Assembly: GCA_036172665.1 (NCBI GenBank)
Contig: CM069876.1
Coordinates: 50,127,001 to 50,191,000 of the forward strand
Direction: 5' to 3'
DNA length: 64,000 bases
DNA from: Prosopocoilus inquinatus
Lineage: Eukaryota > Arthropoda > Insecta > Coleoptera > Lucanidae
The first letter of the stretch is position 1; each line of letters begins with the position of its first letter. Positions 31,656 through 44,281 of the stretch are shown one piece after another. The notes below the pieces were generated by a model, which searched no databases, had not been told where the DNA came from, and saw only the letters and a program-made list of their open reading frames with translations. Made by a program: the position numbers and the translations under genes.

Positions 31656-34600
31656 TGTCCGTATCCTGAATTCGATCCCACCATCGGATTCCTCGGAATT
31701 TTTTACTCACGTGGGGTTTGCAGTTTCGCGTTCTGACGCCTTTTAGAGGTCAAAAAAAATTCGCGAGTTTGATTCGAATTGTTTCGTCGCACATCCAATG
31801 AAACGTCTCGACGAGCGAAGACGGAAAATCGTGTCGGTTCGATTTTTTCGGGCCGAGATAGCGGCCGGTAGATTATTTAAAGTGCCCAAGATAGCGGTAT
31901 AAAGCCGGTAAATTAATTAAAGAGCCGAAATCGTACCTTCTTTTTTTGATTTTTTGAAATCCGGATCTGCGCGCGTTCGTATCCGAAATTCGACGCAACC
32001 ATCGAATTCCTGGGAATTTTTTATTCACATGAGGCCAACAGTTTTGCGTTCTGTCGCCTTTTAGGGGTCAAAAAAAATCGCGAATTTGATTCGAATCGTT
32101 TCGCCGCGTATCCAATGAAATGTCTCGACGAGCGGAGACGTAAAATCGTGTCGGCTCGATTTTTCGATCCAAGATAGTGGTATAAAGCAGGTAAATTGAT
32201 TTTAAAGGACGGAAGTCGTATCATTTTCTTTTGATTTTTTGAAATCCGGACCTGCGCGCTTTCATATCCGAAATTCAACGCAACCCTCGAATTCCTCCGA
32301 ATTTTTTACTCACATGAGGCTGGCAGTTTCGCGTTCTGGCGCCGTTTAGGGGTGTAAAAATATTCGCAAGTTTAGTTCGAACCGGCCAATGCGTCGCTTC
32401 GTCGCGTATCAGATGAAACGTCTCGATGAGCGGAGACAGAAAATCGTGTCGTTTTGATTTTTTAGATCCAAGAAAGCGGTATAAAGCCGGTAAGTTGATT
32501 AAAGAGCCGAAATCGCACCTTCCTTTTTTTTGATTTTTTGAAATCCGGATCTGCGCGCGTTCGTATCCGAAATTCAACGCAACCATCGAATTCCTGGGAA
32601 TCTTTTACTCACATGAGGCCGGCAGTTTTGCGTTCTGCCACCATTTAGGGGACAAAAAAAAATCGCGAGTTTGATTCGAATCGTTTCGTAGCGTATCCAG
32701 TGAAACGTCTCGACGAGCGGAGATGGAAGATCGTGTTGGTTCGATTTTTCAATCCAAGATGAGAGTAAAAAGCCGATAACTTAATTAAAGGGCCGAAGTC
32801 GTACACTCTTTTTTTCTTTGATTTTTTTTTTTGAAATCCGGACCTGCGCGCCTTCGTATACAAAATTAGGTGCAACTATCGAATTTCTTGGAATTTTTTA
32901 CTGACATGAAGCCGACAGTTTTACCTTCTGACGTCGTTTAGGGGTCAAAAAAAATTCGCGAGTTTGGTTCGAATCGTTTCGCCGCGTATCCAATGAAACG
33001 TCTCGACGAGCGGAGACGGAAAATCATGTCGGTTGTAATTTTTCGGTCGAAGACGGCGGCATAAAGCCGGTAGATTATTTAAAGGGCCCAAGACCTAGAT
33101 TTCTTTTTTAATCCAGAACTGCGCGCGTTCGTATCCAAAATTCGATGCAACCATTGGTTTTCCCGGAATTTTTTACTCACATGAGTTTGCCAGTTTTGCG
33201 ATCTGACGCTGTTTAGGGGGTCAAAAAAATTCGCGAAAAAAATTCGCGAGTTTCAGATGAAACATCTCGACGAGTGAATGTGGAAAATCGCGTCAGTTTT
33301 TCGAATCGTTTCGTCGGAGACGGAAGATCGTGTTGGTTCGATTTTTCAATCCAAGATAAGGGTATAAAGCCGATAACTTAATTAAAGGGCCGAAGTCGTA
33401 CATTCTTTTTTTCTTTGATTTTTTTTTTTTTTTGAAATCCGGACCTGCGCGCCTTCGTATACAAAATTAGGTGCAACCATCGAATTTCTTGGAATTTTTT
33501 ACTGACATGAAGCCGACAGTTTTGCCTTCTGACGTTTAGGGGTCAAAAAAAATTCGCGAGTTTGATTCGAATCGTTTCGTTGCGTATCCAGTGAAACGTC
33601 TCGACGAGCGGAGACGGAAAATCATGTCGGTTGTAATTTTTCGGTCGAAGTCGGCGGCATAAAGCCGGTAGATTATTTAAAGGGCCCAAGACCTAGATTT
33701 CTTTTTTAATCCAGAACTGCGCGCGTTCGTATCCAAAATTCGATGCAACCATTGGTTTTCCCGGAATTTTTTACTCACATGAGTTTGCCAGTTTTGCGAT
33801 CTGACGCTGTTTAGGGGGTCAAAAAAATTCGCGAGTTTCAGATGAAACGTCTCGACTAGTGAAGGTGGAAAATCGCGTCAGTTTTTCGAATCGTTTCGTC
33901 GGAGACGGAAGATCGTGTTGGTTCGATTTTCCGATCCAAGATAGTGGTATAAAGCCGGTAAATTGATTTTAAAGGACCGAAGTCGTATTTTTTTCTTTTG
34001 ATTTTGTGAAATCCGGATCTGCGCGCGTCCATATCCAAAATTCGACGCAACCGTCGAATTCCCAGGAACTTTTTACTCACATGAGGCTGGCAGTTTTGCG
34101 TTCTGTCGCCTTTTAGGGGACAAAAAAAATCGCGAGTTTGATTCGAATCGTTTCGCCGCGTGTCCAGTGAAACGTCTCGACGAGCGGAGACGGAAAATCA
34201 TGTCGGTTGTAATTTTTCGGTCGAAGTCGGCGGCATAAAGCCGGTAGATTATTTAAAGGGCCCAAGACCTAGATTTCTTTTTTAATCCAGAACTGCGCGC
34301 GTTCGTATCCAAAATTCGATGCAACCATTGGTTTTCCCGGAATTTTTTACTCACATGAGTTTGCCAGTTTTGCGATCTGACGCTGTTTAGGGGGTCAAAA
34401 AAATTCGCGAAAAAAATTCACGAGTTTCAGATGAAACATCTCGACGAGTGAATGTGGAAAATCGCGTCAGTTTTTCGAATCGTTTCGTCGGAGACGGAAG
34501 ATCGTGTTGGTTCGATTTTTCAATCCAAGATAAGGGTATAAAGCCGACAACTTAATTAAAAGTCCGAAGTCCTACACTCTTTTTTTCTTTAATTTTTTTT

Positions 34601-35080
34601 TGAAATCCGGACCTGCGCGCCTTCGTATACAAAATTAGGCGCAACCATCGAATTTCTTGGAATTTTTTACTGACATGAAGCCGACAGTTTTGCCTTCTGA
34701 CGTCGTTTAGGGGTCAAAAAAAAATTCGCGAGTTTGATTCGAATCGTTTCGTTGCGTATCCAATGAAATGTCTCGACCAGCGGAGACGGAAAATCGTGTC
34801 GGTTTGATTTTTCGATCTGAGACAGCGGTGTAAAGCCGGTATTTTATTTAAAGGGCCCAAGACCTAGATTTCTTTATTAATGCGGACCTGCGCGCGTTCG
34901 TATCCAAAATTCGATGCAACCATTGGTTTCCCCGGAATTTTTTACTCACATGAGTTTGCCAGTTTTGCGTTCTGACGCTGTTTAGGGGGTCAAAAAAATT
35001 CGCGAAAAAAATTCGCGACTTTCAGATGAAAAGTCTCGACGAGTGAAGGTGGAAAATCGCGTCAGTTTTTCGATCCTATT
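31656..35080 (+). repeat. Tandem array, ~270-325-bp unit, about 12 copies
   Basis: ACTCACATGAG or a variant recurs near 31707, 32025, 32307, 32607, 32899, 33176, 33502, 33774, 34076, 34349, 34671 and 34945. Units read CAACCATCGAATTCCTGGGA, the CACATGAG block, a GTTTAGGGGTCAAAAAAA block, TTCGCGAGTTTGATTCGAAT, then GAAACGTCTCGACGAGCGGA with GAGACGGAAAATCGTGTCGG, and GTATAAAGCCGGTA. The pair GTCTC...GAGAC forms a small hairpin around GACGAGCG. Two or three unit types recur in order (for example the CCAAGACCTAGATTTCTTT type at 33090, 33690, 34260 and 34860). Higher-order blocks of about 600 bp were therefore copied. Confidence 0.93.
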
Positions 35081-35644
35081 AGGTTTTGGGCCCCGGGCGC
35101 AAGATTTCCTTACTACCGCGGCACTGTTTCTGTCACACCATTAATATAATTACATGAAAAATACTTTTATAAAAAAAGTCTGCCTCTCTCTCGTCTTGTT
35201 TCATCGTTCGCGCTTCTCGCAGGACGACCAACCAGACTTGATTGGTGGATTTTTAATAAGCCGTTTAATTGTAAGAGGAGAACCGCCGCGGCGCGCCAAT
35301 CTCAAATATGCAAATATCGGCGAGCTTTGATCCCATCACGGTACGTAAAAGTCACGGCCGCATGAAACATTCAAATCGCCCGCTTGAAATTTCGATTTTA
35401 CTCCAGAGCCTCGTGTAATACGAATACAGACGGCCTCGTTAACCCCGATCCCCGTTTTGTAGATGTCGCCCCCCCCCCCCTCCCACCCTCCTCCTCATCC
35501 GCCGCCCCATTTGCATGTAAGTTTCTCACGAGACGAGTTTCTCACGTTCCATGATGAAGAAAAAAAAAAAAACCTTTCTTTGCTTGGCCTTTGAACGTAA
35601 AAAAAATAAGATTTTCTGAGAGCCAACACGGAGAACGAACACTT
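35081..35644. other. Unique sequence with a 12-base C run
   Basis: Nothing gene-like. A GGGCCCCGGGCGCAAGATT patch at the left edge marks where array similarity ends. A C run lies at 35469-35480. Confidence 0.4.
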
Positions 35645-35647
35645 GAG

Positions 35648-36100
35648 ATAACGTCATATTTAACAAATGTAAGTATTCGGGTATTTGTTTTCAACGACCT
35701 CGTTAAGCACGGCCAAGACCAACATCGGCAATTATTTTTTACAACGACTTAAGTTACCCCTAATCCAAATAATTTTTTTGATCGTCAAAAAACTTACAGC
35801 GCTTCTTGCAACGATTGGGTGTAAGAAGCAGCGGCCCTGTAAGTTTTATAACGATCAAAAAAATTATTTGGATTAGGGGTAACTTAAGTCGTTGTAAAAA
35901 ATAATTGCCGATGTTGGTCTTGGCCGTGCTTAACGAGGTCGCTAAAAACAAAACAATGAAAAAAATAATTTGGATTAGGTAAGTTAAGTCGTTGTAAAAA
36001 TAATTGCCGATGTTGGTTTTGGGCGTGCTTAACGAGGTCGTTGAAAAAAAAAACTATCCCAATACTTATATTTGTTAAATAAGAAAAAGATGATAACGAG
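35648..36100. mobile_element. Foldback element with long inverted arms
   Basis: The arm at about 35690-35806 is the reverse complement of 35824-35945 over more than 100 bases with few differences. It folds to a centre near 35815. A second, slightly diverged right-type arm follows at 35960-36046. The outer ends match too: ATTTAACAAATGTAAGTATT at 35658 and its complement near 36058-36083. No transposase is present, so this is a non-autonomous foldback or MITE-like element, or a local inverted duplication. The mirrored 63-codon open frames on both strands simply reflect the arms. Confidence 0.8.
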
Positions 36101-37080
36101 ACATGAATCAACTGAAGAGGACGTCCTGGTCGCATCCGGACGTCCGGTTTTTGTTATATACCAATATATCTATTGGTATTTTGAAGTAGCGGAGCGCACG
36201 TAAATCAAGCGAACGCCTGTGAACAATTTATGTGGGATTTACCTGCATCGATCTATCACGGTTGCACCTGTGCATAAATAATGATTTAATTCGCTCGAAT
36301 CCGACCGTAAATTAAAACGCTCGTTGAGGGGGAGGGGGGGGGGGGTAAGTCGCCTCTCAAGATGATTGCAAATTATAAAAAAAAATCACTTTTTATTTTA
36401 TCAAATCTTGAGTGCGCCGCATGAGGTGCTTAGGCAACTCGCTTGTCTTTGGTGTTTCTTCTTTCATCGAAGACTAAAGACTAAAGATGACGAAATTAAA
36501 GAAAGCGCTGGACGAATTTAATTTTTATTTTGTGTTCATAAAAATTTATTTAATAATTAACGCCACCGAATGCCATCGACTCTTTTAAATAAGCCAAGGT
36601 TTCTCAAATCCTGAGTGCCGCTTAGGCAACTCGGCCGACTTTGATGTTTCGTCGATACGGAAAGATCGCGGCGCAAAGGAAAATAAACGCAAACGTTCGT
36701 GTACGTTCCGCGTGTTGAAGTTGAAGCGGAATTAGCGAAAGAAATGATTGGGGTGGGGGGACGGGGGTGAAACCAGCTCGTTTTTGCTTCCGGTTACGCT
36801 GCGCGAAACCCGGTAATTGATGGAAACGAAGCTCGCCGATGCCGTTTCTAATTAAAAACTTCGCGGCAACGCTGCGCTATTTCAATAAGAAATGCATAAC
36901 AGTCGAGAAGTTTGCTTGTTTACGAACAGAGCTGCGTCCAAGTTTGTTGAGCGGAGCTTGCTTTTCGCTTTGCCTATTTTTTCAATTTTTTTCTCTTTTT
37001 TGCAATTTTCATAATCGATAACCGCCTGCAGACGTGCGCGCAAACCGAAATAATTCATTTCATGTTCTCCTGTTTGTATT
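36101..37080. other. Unique sequence with one short duplication
   Basis: Two related stretches, 36400-36475 and 36600-36660, share TCAAATCYTGAGTGC, GCTTAGGCAACTCG and TTTGRTGTTTC. A run of 12 G lies at 36334-36345. No supported gene. Confidence 0.45.
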
Positions 37081-37089
37081 TTTTTTTCA

Positions 37090-37395
37090 TTAGGGGGCAT
37101 GCGGGATACAGCAATAGCAATCTGTTACTAACGTAGCTAACACATACATATTTACCTACATTCGAGGACTCTGGATCATTTTTTGCCTTGTTTATGCATG
37201 TGTAGGCCACGTCAACTGTTCATATTGCTTTATGTTTAGTAAAAGAGAATTTCCGTGTGACCTTGGATGTACTGTTGCGAAACGGCGCGCGGCGCTCCAC
37301 CAAAAAAACGTTGCATTACATTTAAAGCACCGTCGTTAGGGGGCATGCGGGATACAGCAATTGCAATCAGTTACTTGCATAGCTTACACACAGTT
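37090..37395 (+). repeat. GCATGCGGGATAC family, two copies
   Basis: TTAGGGGGCATGCGGGATAC followed by AGCAATNGCAATCNGTTAC and TAGCTWAC occurs at 37091 and 37336. Before the second copy lies a TTTATGTTTAGTAAAAGAGA...GAAACGGCGCG segment (37230-37300) that recurs with later copies. The same family appears at 40957, 41400, 42473, 43559, 44180 and 44803. The 38.3-40.5 kb array separates the two groups. Confidence 0.85.
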
Positions 37396-38285
37396 TATTA
37401 TTTCGTCTTTCTTTGAGCTGGCGCTGGACGCGTGTAAGTCCGAACAGATGCGAAACGTACTCGTAACTTTTGCTTCTGAATTTTTAATTAAATCGAAAGC
37501 TTCTCCTCCTCTCGAATTTGTTCGGGGGGCGCGGCGGGCGAAACGCGCGCGAAGTTTCACCGTAAAAAAAAAAGAAATTGTTTCGCTTTTCCGCCGCCCG
37601 GCTCTCGCGTCGCGTCCGACGCATTCCTTGCCAATAAAACAAACTCTCTGTTTACTTTATTCCGTTTGCACGTTCGTTAATTGAAAAATAATTTTAACTG
37701 AAATGAACGAACTTCGATGAAGCTGCAACTTTCCGAACAAATCAAATCAACTAAGTCAACAATAATTAACTATTTTCTTTCGGTGTTTAAAAAAATCAAC
37801 TCCCTCCAGAAATCAGAATCGACTTTCGAACGAACAAAAAGCTGCTCTTTATTTAATTTGTTCTGTTTACGCGCACGTCGAGCGCGAGGAGGGAGAAGAT
37901 TTTCCCACTTACGCCAACAACGACATCGAAATATTTCCCCCGGAGCTATTCGACGTTATATCCGGAGTTATTTGTTCCACATAACGGCCAGATGTTTTCA
38001 ACACGCGCGCGGAGGAAACGGCTTGCCTCCGGAGATAAAATGAAGAAGCACAAATCGCGCAGAGGAAGGATGTTATTTATTAAATTCGTGAAAACATGTT
38101 CGTCTCTGATTCGTTTAATTTCTTTTGCGCATTTGCAATGTTTGCTTTGCACGCTTGTACTCTTTAAACGACATCGGCTTTTACGTATTATTGAATATTT
38201 TAATAAGTCCGCGCATTCGCCTTGCGCGGTCGTACCAAAAAAAAAAAAAAAAATATGCATGCCGTCTAGCAGTGAATAGATGAAT
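37396..38285. other. Unique sequence, no supported gene
   Basis: Several 60-108-codon frames overlap on both strands (37361-37684, 37717-38043, 37946-38260), but their composition is unremarkable and no domain is visible. A run of 17 A lies near 38237-38253. Confidence 0.35.
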
Positions 38286-40480
38286 AGAACTTTCTCACGT
38301 GCCTTCTCCCGATCTCCTCCGAATCAAACATCACAGTGCGGTAATCCGAGGGAGATCGGGATGAGGAAAGAGCAACCACCGCTGTTAATAAATCGACGGC
38401 ACGGTTTTGTTCCGAAGCTACGCACAAATAAAAACAAATAATTGGATTCGAGCCACTTCATTTAATCAAAAAAAAAAAATAAACTGATTGGTTGAATCTT
38501 TCGCAATCTTGTCGCGGCGGAATCTGAGGGGGGAAAAATCGTCCCGTAAAATCGATGGCCTTGAAATGTTGTCGTTTCTCGTTCAGCGACCAACTCGAGG
38601 TACGTCTGCGTGCCTTCTCCCGATCTCCCCCGAATCAAACATGGCGTTGCAGTAATCCGGGGGAGGTCGGGATGAGGTAAAAGCAACCACCGCTGTTAAT
38701 AAGTCGACGGCATGGTTTCGTTCCGAAGCTAGGCATAAATGAAAACAAATAATTGAATTCGAGCCAATTCACTTAATCAATAAAAATAAATCTTGTCGCG
38801 GCGGGATCTACCGGGGGGGGGGGGGGGGGGAACTCGTCCTGTAAAATCGAAAACCTTGAAATGTTGTCGTTTCTCGTTCAGCGACCAACTCGAGGTACGT
38901 CTGCATTTCTTCTCCCGATCTCCCCCGAATCAAACATGGCGTTGCAGTAATCCGGGGGAGGTCGGGATGAGGTAAAAGCAACCACCGCTGTTAATAAGTC
39001 GACGGCACGGTTTCGTTTCGAAGCTACGCACAAATAAAAACAAATAATTGAATTCGAGCCAATTCACTTAATCAATAAAAATAAATCTTGTCGCGTCGGG
39101 ATCTGCCGGGGGGGAAAAGTCGTCCTGTAAAATCGAAAACCTTGAAATGTTGTCGTTTCTCGTTCAGCGACCAACTCGAGAGACGTCTGCGAGCCTTCTC
39201 CCGATCTCCCCCGAATCAAACATCGCAGTTCGGTAATCCGGGGGAGATCGGGATGAGGAAAAAGCAACCACCACTGTTAATAAATCGACGGCATGGTCTC
39301 GTTTCGAAGCTACGCCCAAATAAAAACAAATAATTGAATTCGAGCCAATTCACTTAGTCAATAAAAATAAATCTTGTCGTGGCGGGGTCTACCAGGGGGG
39401 AAAAGTCATCCTGTAAAATCGAAAACCTTGAAATGTTGTCGTTTCTCGGTCAGCGATCAACTCAAGGTACGTCTGGGTGCCTTCTCCCGATCTCCCCCGG
39501 ACCAAACATCGCACTGCAATAATTCGGGGGAGGTCGGGATGAGGAAAAAGCAACCGCCGCTACTAATAAATCGACGGCAGGAATTCGTTTCGAAGCTACG
39601 CACAAATAAATATAAATAATTGGATTCGAACCAATTCATTTAATCGATAGAAATAAACTGATTGGTTGAATCTTTCGCAATCTTATCGCGGCGGAATCTG
39701 AGGGGGGAAAAATCGTCCCGTAAAATCGATAACCTTGAAATGTTGTCGTTTCTCGTTCATCGATCAACTCGAGGTATGTCTGCGTGCCTTCTCCCGATCT
39801 TCCCCGAATCAAACATGGCACTTCGGTAATCCGAGGGAGATCGGGATGAGGTAAAAGCAACCACCCCTGTTAATAAATCGACGGTAGGGTTTCGTTCCGA
39901 AGCTACGCACAAATAAAAACAAATAATTGGATTCGAGCCACTTCATTTAATCAAAAAAATAAAAATAAACTGATTGGTTGAATCTTTCGCAATCTTGTCG
40001 CGGCGGAATCTAGGAGGGGAGGGAAAAATCGTCCAGTAAAGTCGATAACCTTGAAATGTTGTCATTTCTCGTTCAGCGATCAACTCAAGGTACGTTTGCA
40101 TTTCTTCTCCCGATCTCCCCCGAATCAAACATCGCAGTGCAGTAATCCGGGGGAGATCGGGATGAGGTAAAAGTAACAACCGCTCTTAGTAAATCCACGG
40201 AATAGACAATTTGCAAGCCGCCGACGCAAGCTACGTACAAATAGAAAAAAAATTAGATTCGAGCTAATTCATTTAATCAATAAAATCAATTGATGGGATT
40301 GAATCATTCGCGATCTTGTCACGGCGGAATCTAGGGGTCGCATAAAATCGATGACCTTGAAATGTTTTCATTCACCTTCGAAATGCACGTGTTATATCTC
40401 GTTCACGAGTAATGCGCGCGCGGCTTCGTCACGGCCGCGATAATCTCGGGAAGATCGGGACGCGGCGAAAGCAACATCCC
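38286..40480 (+). repeat. Tandem array, ~290-315-bp unit with a strong hairpin in each unit
   Basis: GATCGGGATGAGG or GGTCGGGATGAGG recurs at about 38352, 38665, 38962, 39247, 39533, 39839 and 40158, with a degenerate copy near 40455. Just before it, every unit has CTCCCGATCTCCCCCG, so TCCCGATCTCCCCCG pairs with CGGGGGAGATCGGGA across a ~20-base spacer. Other blocks are CTTGAAATGTTGTCGTTTCT, GTTAATAAATCGACGGC and AACAAATAATTGAATTCGAG. Two subtypes occur: one with GATTGGTTGAATCTTTCGCA (38.5, 39.66 and 39.97 kb) and one without. A poly-G run of 18 (38813-38830) interrupts one unit. Frames on both strands are repeat by-products. Confidence 0.93.
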
Positions 40481-40900
40481 CGTCGAGAAAACGCCGCAGT
40501 AAACACCACGGGGCGCTTGCATAATTTAATCTTAGAAACTCTAAGCCCGCGCACGCACAAAGCTTTCGTAATTCAAGTGTAGAAGAATAACTTAACATAC
40601 ATTAAGCCGGCGATGTTTTAATCAACGCCTCGCTCGATTTGCATAAATTTCGAGAAGTGAATATAAATTGTCGATTAGACAATACGGGTTTTGGGGGGCG
40701 GGGCGAGAGGAAGGGAGGTTAAAAAGCGGCGTGCACCTCTTCTGCGGGGGTGATGATTTTAAAATCTCTTCGCGCGAGCTCACGAACGGCGCGGGTGTCC
40801 GAGGAGACCGTTTAGATAAGGTAAATAAAGTAAATACGATAAAACAACGTCCGAAACATCTCGTGAGTTGCTGATGATGACTAGTATAAAAACGCACACT
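40481..40900. other. Unique sequence between two repeat regions
   Basis: A minus frame of 114 codons (40622-40966) and a + frame of 68 codons (40668-40874) overlap here; neither is recognised. Local GC-rich patches at 40690-40810 probably keep the frames open. Confidence 0.35.
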
Positions 40901-42535
40901 TGATGGCGCTGTTACTTCAACAGCAAAAATATGCGTTAAGTTTAAAGCAACGCCATTAGGGGGCATGCGGGATACAGAAATTGCAATCAGTTACTTGCGT
41001 AGCTTACGCATAATTCGGGAATTCTGCGCCGCTCTTTGCCCGTCAGTTTTTTCTTATTTATGCGATACGTTCTCTTGTTTTTCGGGCACGTGATAGTTAA
41101 ATATTTGCAATTGTTGGCCCTCTCGTGCATTTTTGAGTTAGAAACTGCAAAGGAACGATGCGTTTGGAATTTTAAAAGGCAACTGACCGATTGAAACTTG
41201 ACAGTTTTCTTTCGACGCGATAAGAAAAAAGTAGGAAGTTTCCGGAAGTGACCGAAAAACGAATCGGCACGTGGTATTCGTATTAGGCGACGTAATTATT
41301 CATATTGCTTTATGTTTAGTAAAAGAGAGTCATCTCCTTGCGTACTGTTACGAAACGGCGCGCCACCAAAAGCGTCGCGCTTGATTTAAAGCAACGTCAT
41401 TACGGGGCATGCGGGATACAGAAATTACAATCTGTTACTTGCATAGCTTACGCATAATTACCTACTCGGGGAACCTGGACGCGCTCCTTGCTTATTAGAC
41501 GTTAAAATCGATCGTTATTCCGACGGGCAGGCTGCAACTGTTTTCGCTTTAATTTATAACCGTGAGTTGATTTGAGTTGAGCTTTTTCGGGGGAGGGACT
41601 TTCTGATTGCGTTTACGTGTACGTTACGTCGTGAAAACGCGCAGTATATCCTGTAAAGCACTCGTTTTAGACTTCGCCGAACACGCCGCCGGCACGCTTG
41701 CTTTCACCGAGTTTTCTTTTTGCGTCCCGCACGCAGGCAGCGCTTGTTCAATTTGCATGACACAGACAAAAAAAGAAAGTCGGATTTGTAAAGTGCGGAA
41801 GCTTTTAGCGGCCGCGCGGATATATCAAAGCCATTTTGCTTTCAACTTGGGGAATTACTTTAACACGCACTTGCGTGTGATGGATGGTTTTTAGCCGGTC
41901 ACAAAAAAAAAAAAATAAACAGTAGAGGGCCTAACATACATAGATCATCTTCACAGTGTTTTTTGTGTCGATGAATAATTAAGCAGCGATAAAAAAGTTG
42001 TTAATTTAAACTTAGATCATTAAAGTGTATCGACGGCGCTGTGCTCGACGTGTATCAAGGAGGCAACTTGTGATGCTCGGCACTTCGCCGGAGATATTGT
42101 ATTAACAGCAGGTGCTCTCAGAAACTCCTTATTGCATTCTGCACCATTCTCGGGAGGTCTAGTTGTTTTCGTTCGCGGGCGCGAGGGAGCGAAATTGCAG
42201 CTTAAATGGAGTACCTGGAACGTGCTTTGAAATACGATACAAAGCGCGCGATGAATCCACCATGAGCTTTAACTGCAGCTCTCAGATTGCGGACTCGTTT
42301 TTCACCACCCCGGCTTACATGATCTAGTTTAAAGAAAAACAATTATTTTGCTCCCTTCAAAGAAAAAAGGTTTAGGTTTTGTAAAAAAAAGAGGGGATAT
42401 CCACATGACCTTACGTATTAAATGCGAAACGGCGCGGCGCTCCACCAAAAAAGCGTTGCGTTAACGAGGGTTAGGGGGCATGCGGGATGGAGCAATTACA
42501 ATCGGTTACTTGCATAGCTTACCCATAATTGCCTC
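40901..42535 (+). repeat. GCATGCGGGATAC family, three dispersed copies
   Basis: Copies at about 40957, 41400 and 42473 carry TTAGGGGGCATGCGGGATAC-like cores, then AATCNGTTACTTGC and TAGCTTAC. Upstream of the second and third lie GTTTAGTAAAAGAGA or GTTTTGTAAAAAAAAGAG, and GAAACGGCGCG...CCACCAAAA. The intervals between them (41470-42370) are unique. They include an unrecognised 95-codon + frame at 41607-41894 and nothing I can name. Confidence 0.75.
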
Positions 42536-42574
42536 CTACTCAAGGATTTCGCACCGGTATTTGATAGACAAACA

Positions 42575-43030
42575 GATAGAAAATAAAAAAATAAGGCCAC
42601 TTTTTCATACAATCTGTTTTTTTTTTTTAGTGAAAAAGTGAAAAATAAGAAATTTCCAATTTTTAAACCTCAATTACTCGAAAACGGTTGGGTCTAACGA
42701 AACGCAACAAGAGAGTCTTTTTGTGCCAAATAATCTAAAGAATACTTCCCGGGCGAGTTTTTCACGAAATGCGTCGAAAATAAAAAGTTAGGGACGAAAC
42801 ACTGAAAGTCACCCCCTCGAAACCACCCCTTGAAAACGAGGGGGAGTCTGGCAAATACGCTGTTAACGCGCGGTTAGATGCCTTAAACCTGTGTTTAAAA
42901 TATCAGTTTGATAAGTGAAAGGATTCGGAAGATATTTCAAAAAGAAAAAGATGAAAAATACTTTTCACCCTTCTCACTCTTTCGGGGCGTACAACTCCCT
43001 TATTATTCACTTTTGGAAAAAATATCATAA
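42575..43030. mobile_element. MITE-like element copy 1 (right end decayed)
   Basis: Left end AGAAAATAAAAAAATAAGGC corresponds to the terminal repeat of the better copies. The inside carries CTCGAAAACGGTTGGG, GTGCCAAATAATCTAAAG, ACGAAATGCGTCGAAAATAA and a CCCCCTCGAAACC...GAGGGGGAGTC inverted pair. The right end (ATCATAAAAGTTTGACCTAT) is degenerate. No coding capacity. Confidence 0.65.
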
Positions 43031-43039
43031 AAGTTTGAC

Positions 43040-43511
43040 CTATCTAACAGATAATAAATAAGGCCACCTTTTTATATAATTTTTTTTTTTTTTTGAAAAA
43101 TGAAAAATAAAAAATTGCTTGCTTTTAAACCTGAATTCCTCGAAAACGGTTCAGTTTATCAAAAAGCAACAAGAGAACCCTTTTGTGCCAAATAATCTAA
43201 AGAATAGTTCCCGCGCGAGTTTTTCACGAAATGCGTCGAAAATAAAAAGTTAGGGATGAAACACTGAAAATCACCCCCTCGAAACCACCCCTTAAAAACG
43301 AGGGGGAGTCTGGCAAATACGCCGTTAGATGCCTTAAACCTGCGTTTAAAATATCAGTTTGATAAGTGGAAGGATTCGGAAGATATTTCAAAAAGAGAAA
43401 AGAAAAATACTTTTCACCCTTCTCACTCTTTCGGGGCATATAACTCCCTTATTATTCACTTTTGGAAAAAAAATTATATGAAAAGGTGAGCTTATTTTTT
43501 GACGTTCTATT
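43040..43511. mobile_element. MITE-like element copy 2
   Basis: Begins near AATAAATAAGGCCACC and ends AAAAGGTGAGCTTATTTTTT then GACGTTCTA (to about 43510). The ends are inverted relative to each other. It directly follows copy 1. Internal sequence is collinear with the other copies; one 9-10-base block (AACGCGCGGT) is missing near 43325. Confidence 0.7.
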
Positions 43512-43660
43512 CATACCGAAAATATCGCGGCGGGCATTATTGAATCGCCGTGTATTATTCGGGGGCATGCGGGATACGGTAATAACAATCGGTTACTTGC
43601 ATAGCTTACGCATACTTACCAACTCAATGATCTAGATTCACTATTCTATTGTTAAATAGA

Positions 43661-44131
43661 TAGAACATCAAAAAATAAGGCCACTTTTTATATAATTCAT
43701 TTTTTGGAAAAATGAAAAATAAAAATGGCTTACTTTTAAACCTAAATTCGTCGAAAACGGTTCGGTTTATCGAAAAGCAACAAGAGAACCTTTTTGTGCC
43801 AAATAATCTAAAGAATACTTCCCGCGCGCAGTTTTTACGAAATGCGTCAAAACTAAAAAGTTAGGGATGAAACACTGAAAATCACCCCCTCGAAACCACC
43901 CCTTAAAAACGAGGGGGAGTCTGGAAAATACGCCGTTAGCACGCGGTTAGATGCCTTAAACCTGTGTTTAAAATATCAGTTTGATAAGTGGAAGGATTCG
44001 GAAGATATTTCAAAAAGAAAGTAGAAAAACACTTTTCACCCTTCTCACTCTTTCAGGGCATATAACTCCCTTATTATTCACTTTTGGAAAAAAAAATATA
44101 TGAAAAGGTGAGCTTATTTTTTGACGTTCTA
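43661..44131. mobile_element. MITE-like element copy 3 (best terminal repeats)
   Basis: Left end TAGAACATCAAAAAATAAGG and right end (read on the minus strand) TAGAACGTCAAAAAATAAGC agree over about 32 of 36 positions. At ~471 bp without an open reading frame it fits a non-autonomous terminal-inverted-repeat element. A target-site duplication cannot be defined because the flanks have been amplified. The superfamily is not recognised. Confidence 0.75.
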
Positions 44132-44281
44132 TTCATCCCGAAAATATTGCGGCGGGCATTATTGAATCGCCGTGTATTATTAGGGGGCATGCGGGATACG
44201 GTAATAACAATCGGTTACTTGCATAGCTTACGCATACTTACCAACTCATTGATCTAGATTCACTATTCTATTGTTAAATAG

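Noticed and set aside
32100..32150. GAAACGTCTCGACGAGCGGAG in the 31.7-35 kb array, resembling GAAAC plus stem III of a hammerhead
   Set aside because: No CUGANGA precedes it and the bases after the stem are GA, not UH. It is only a small hairpin.
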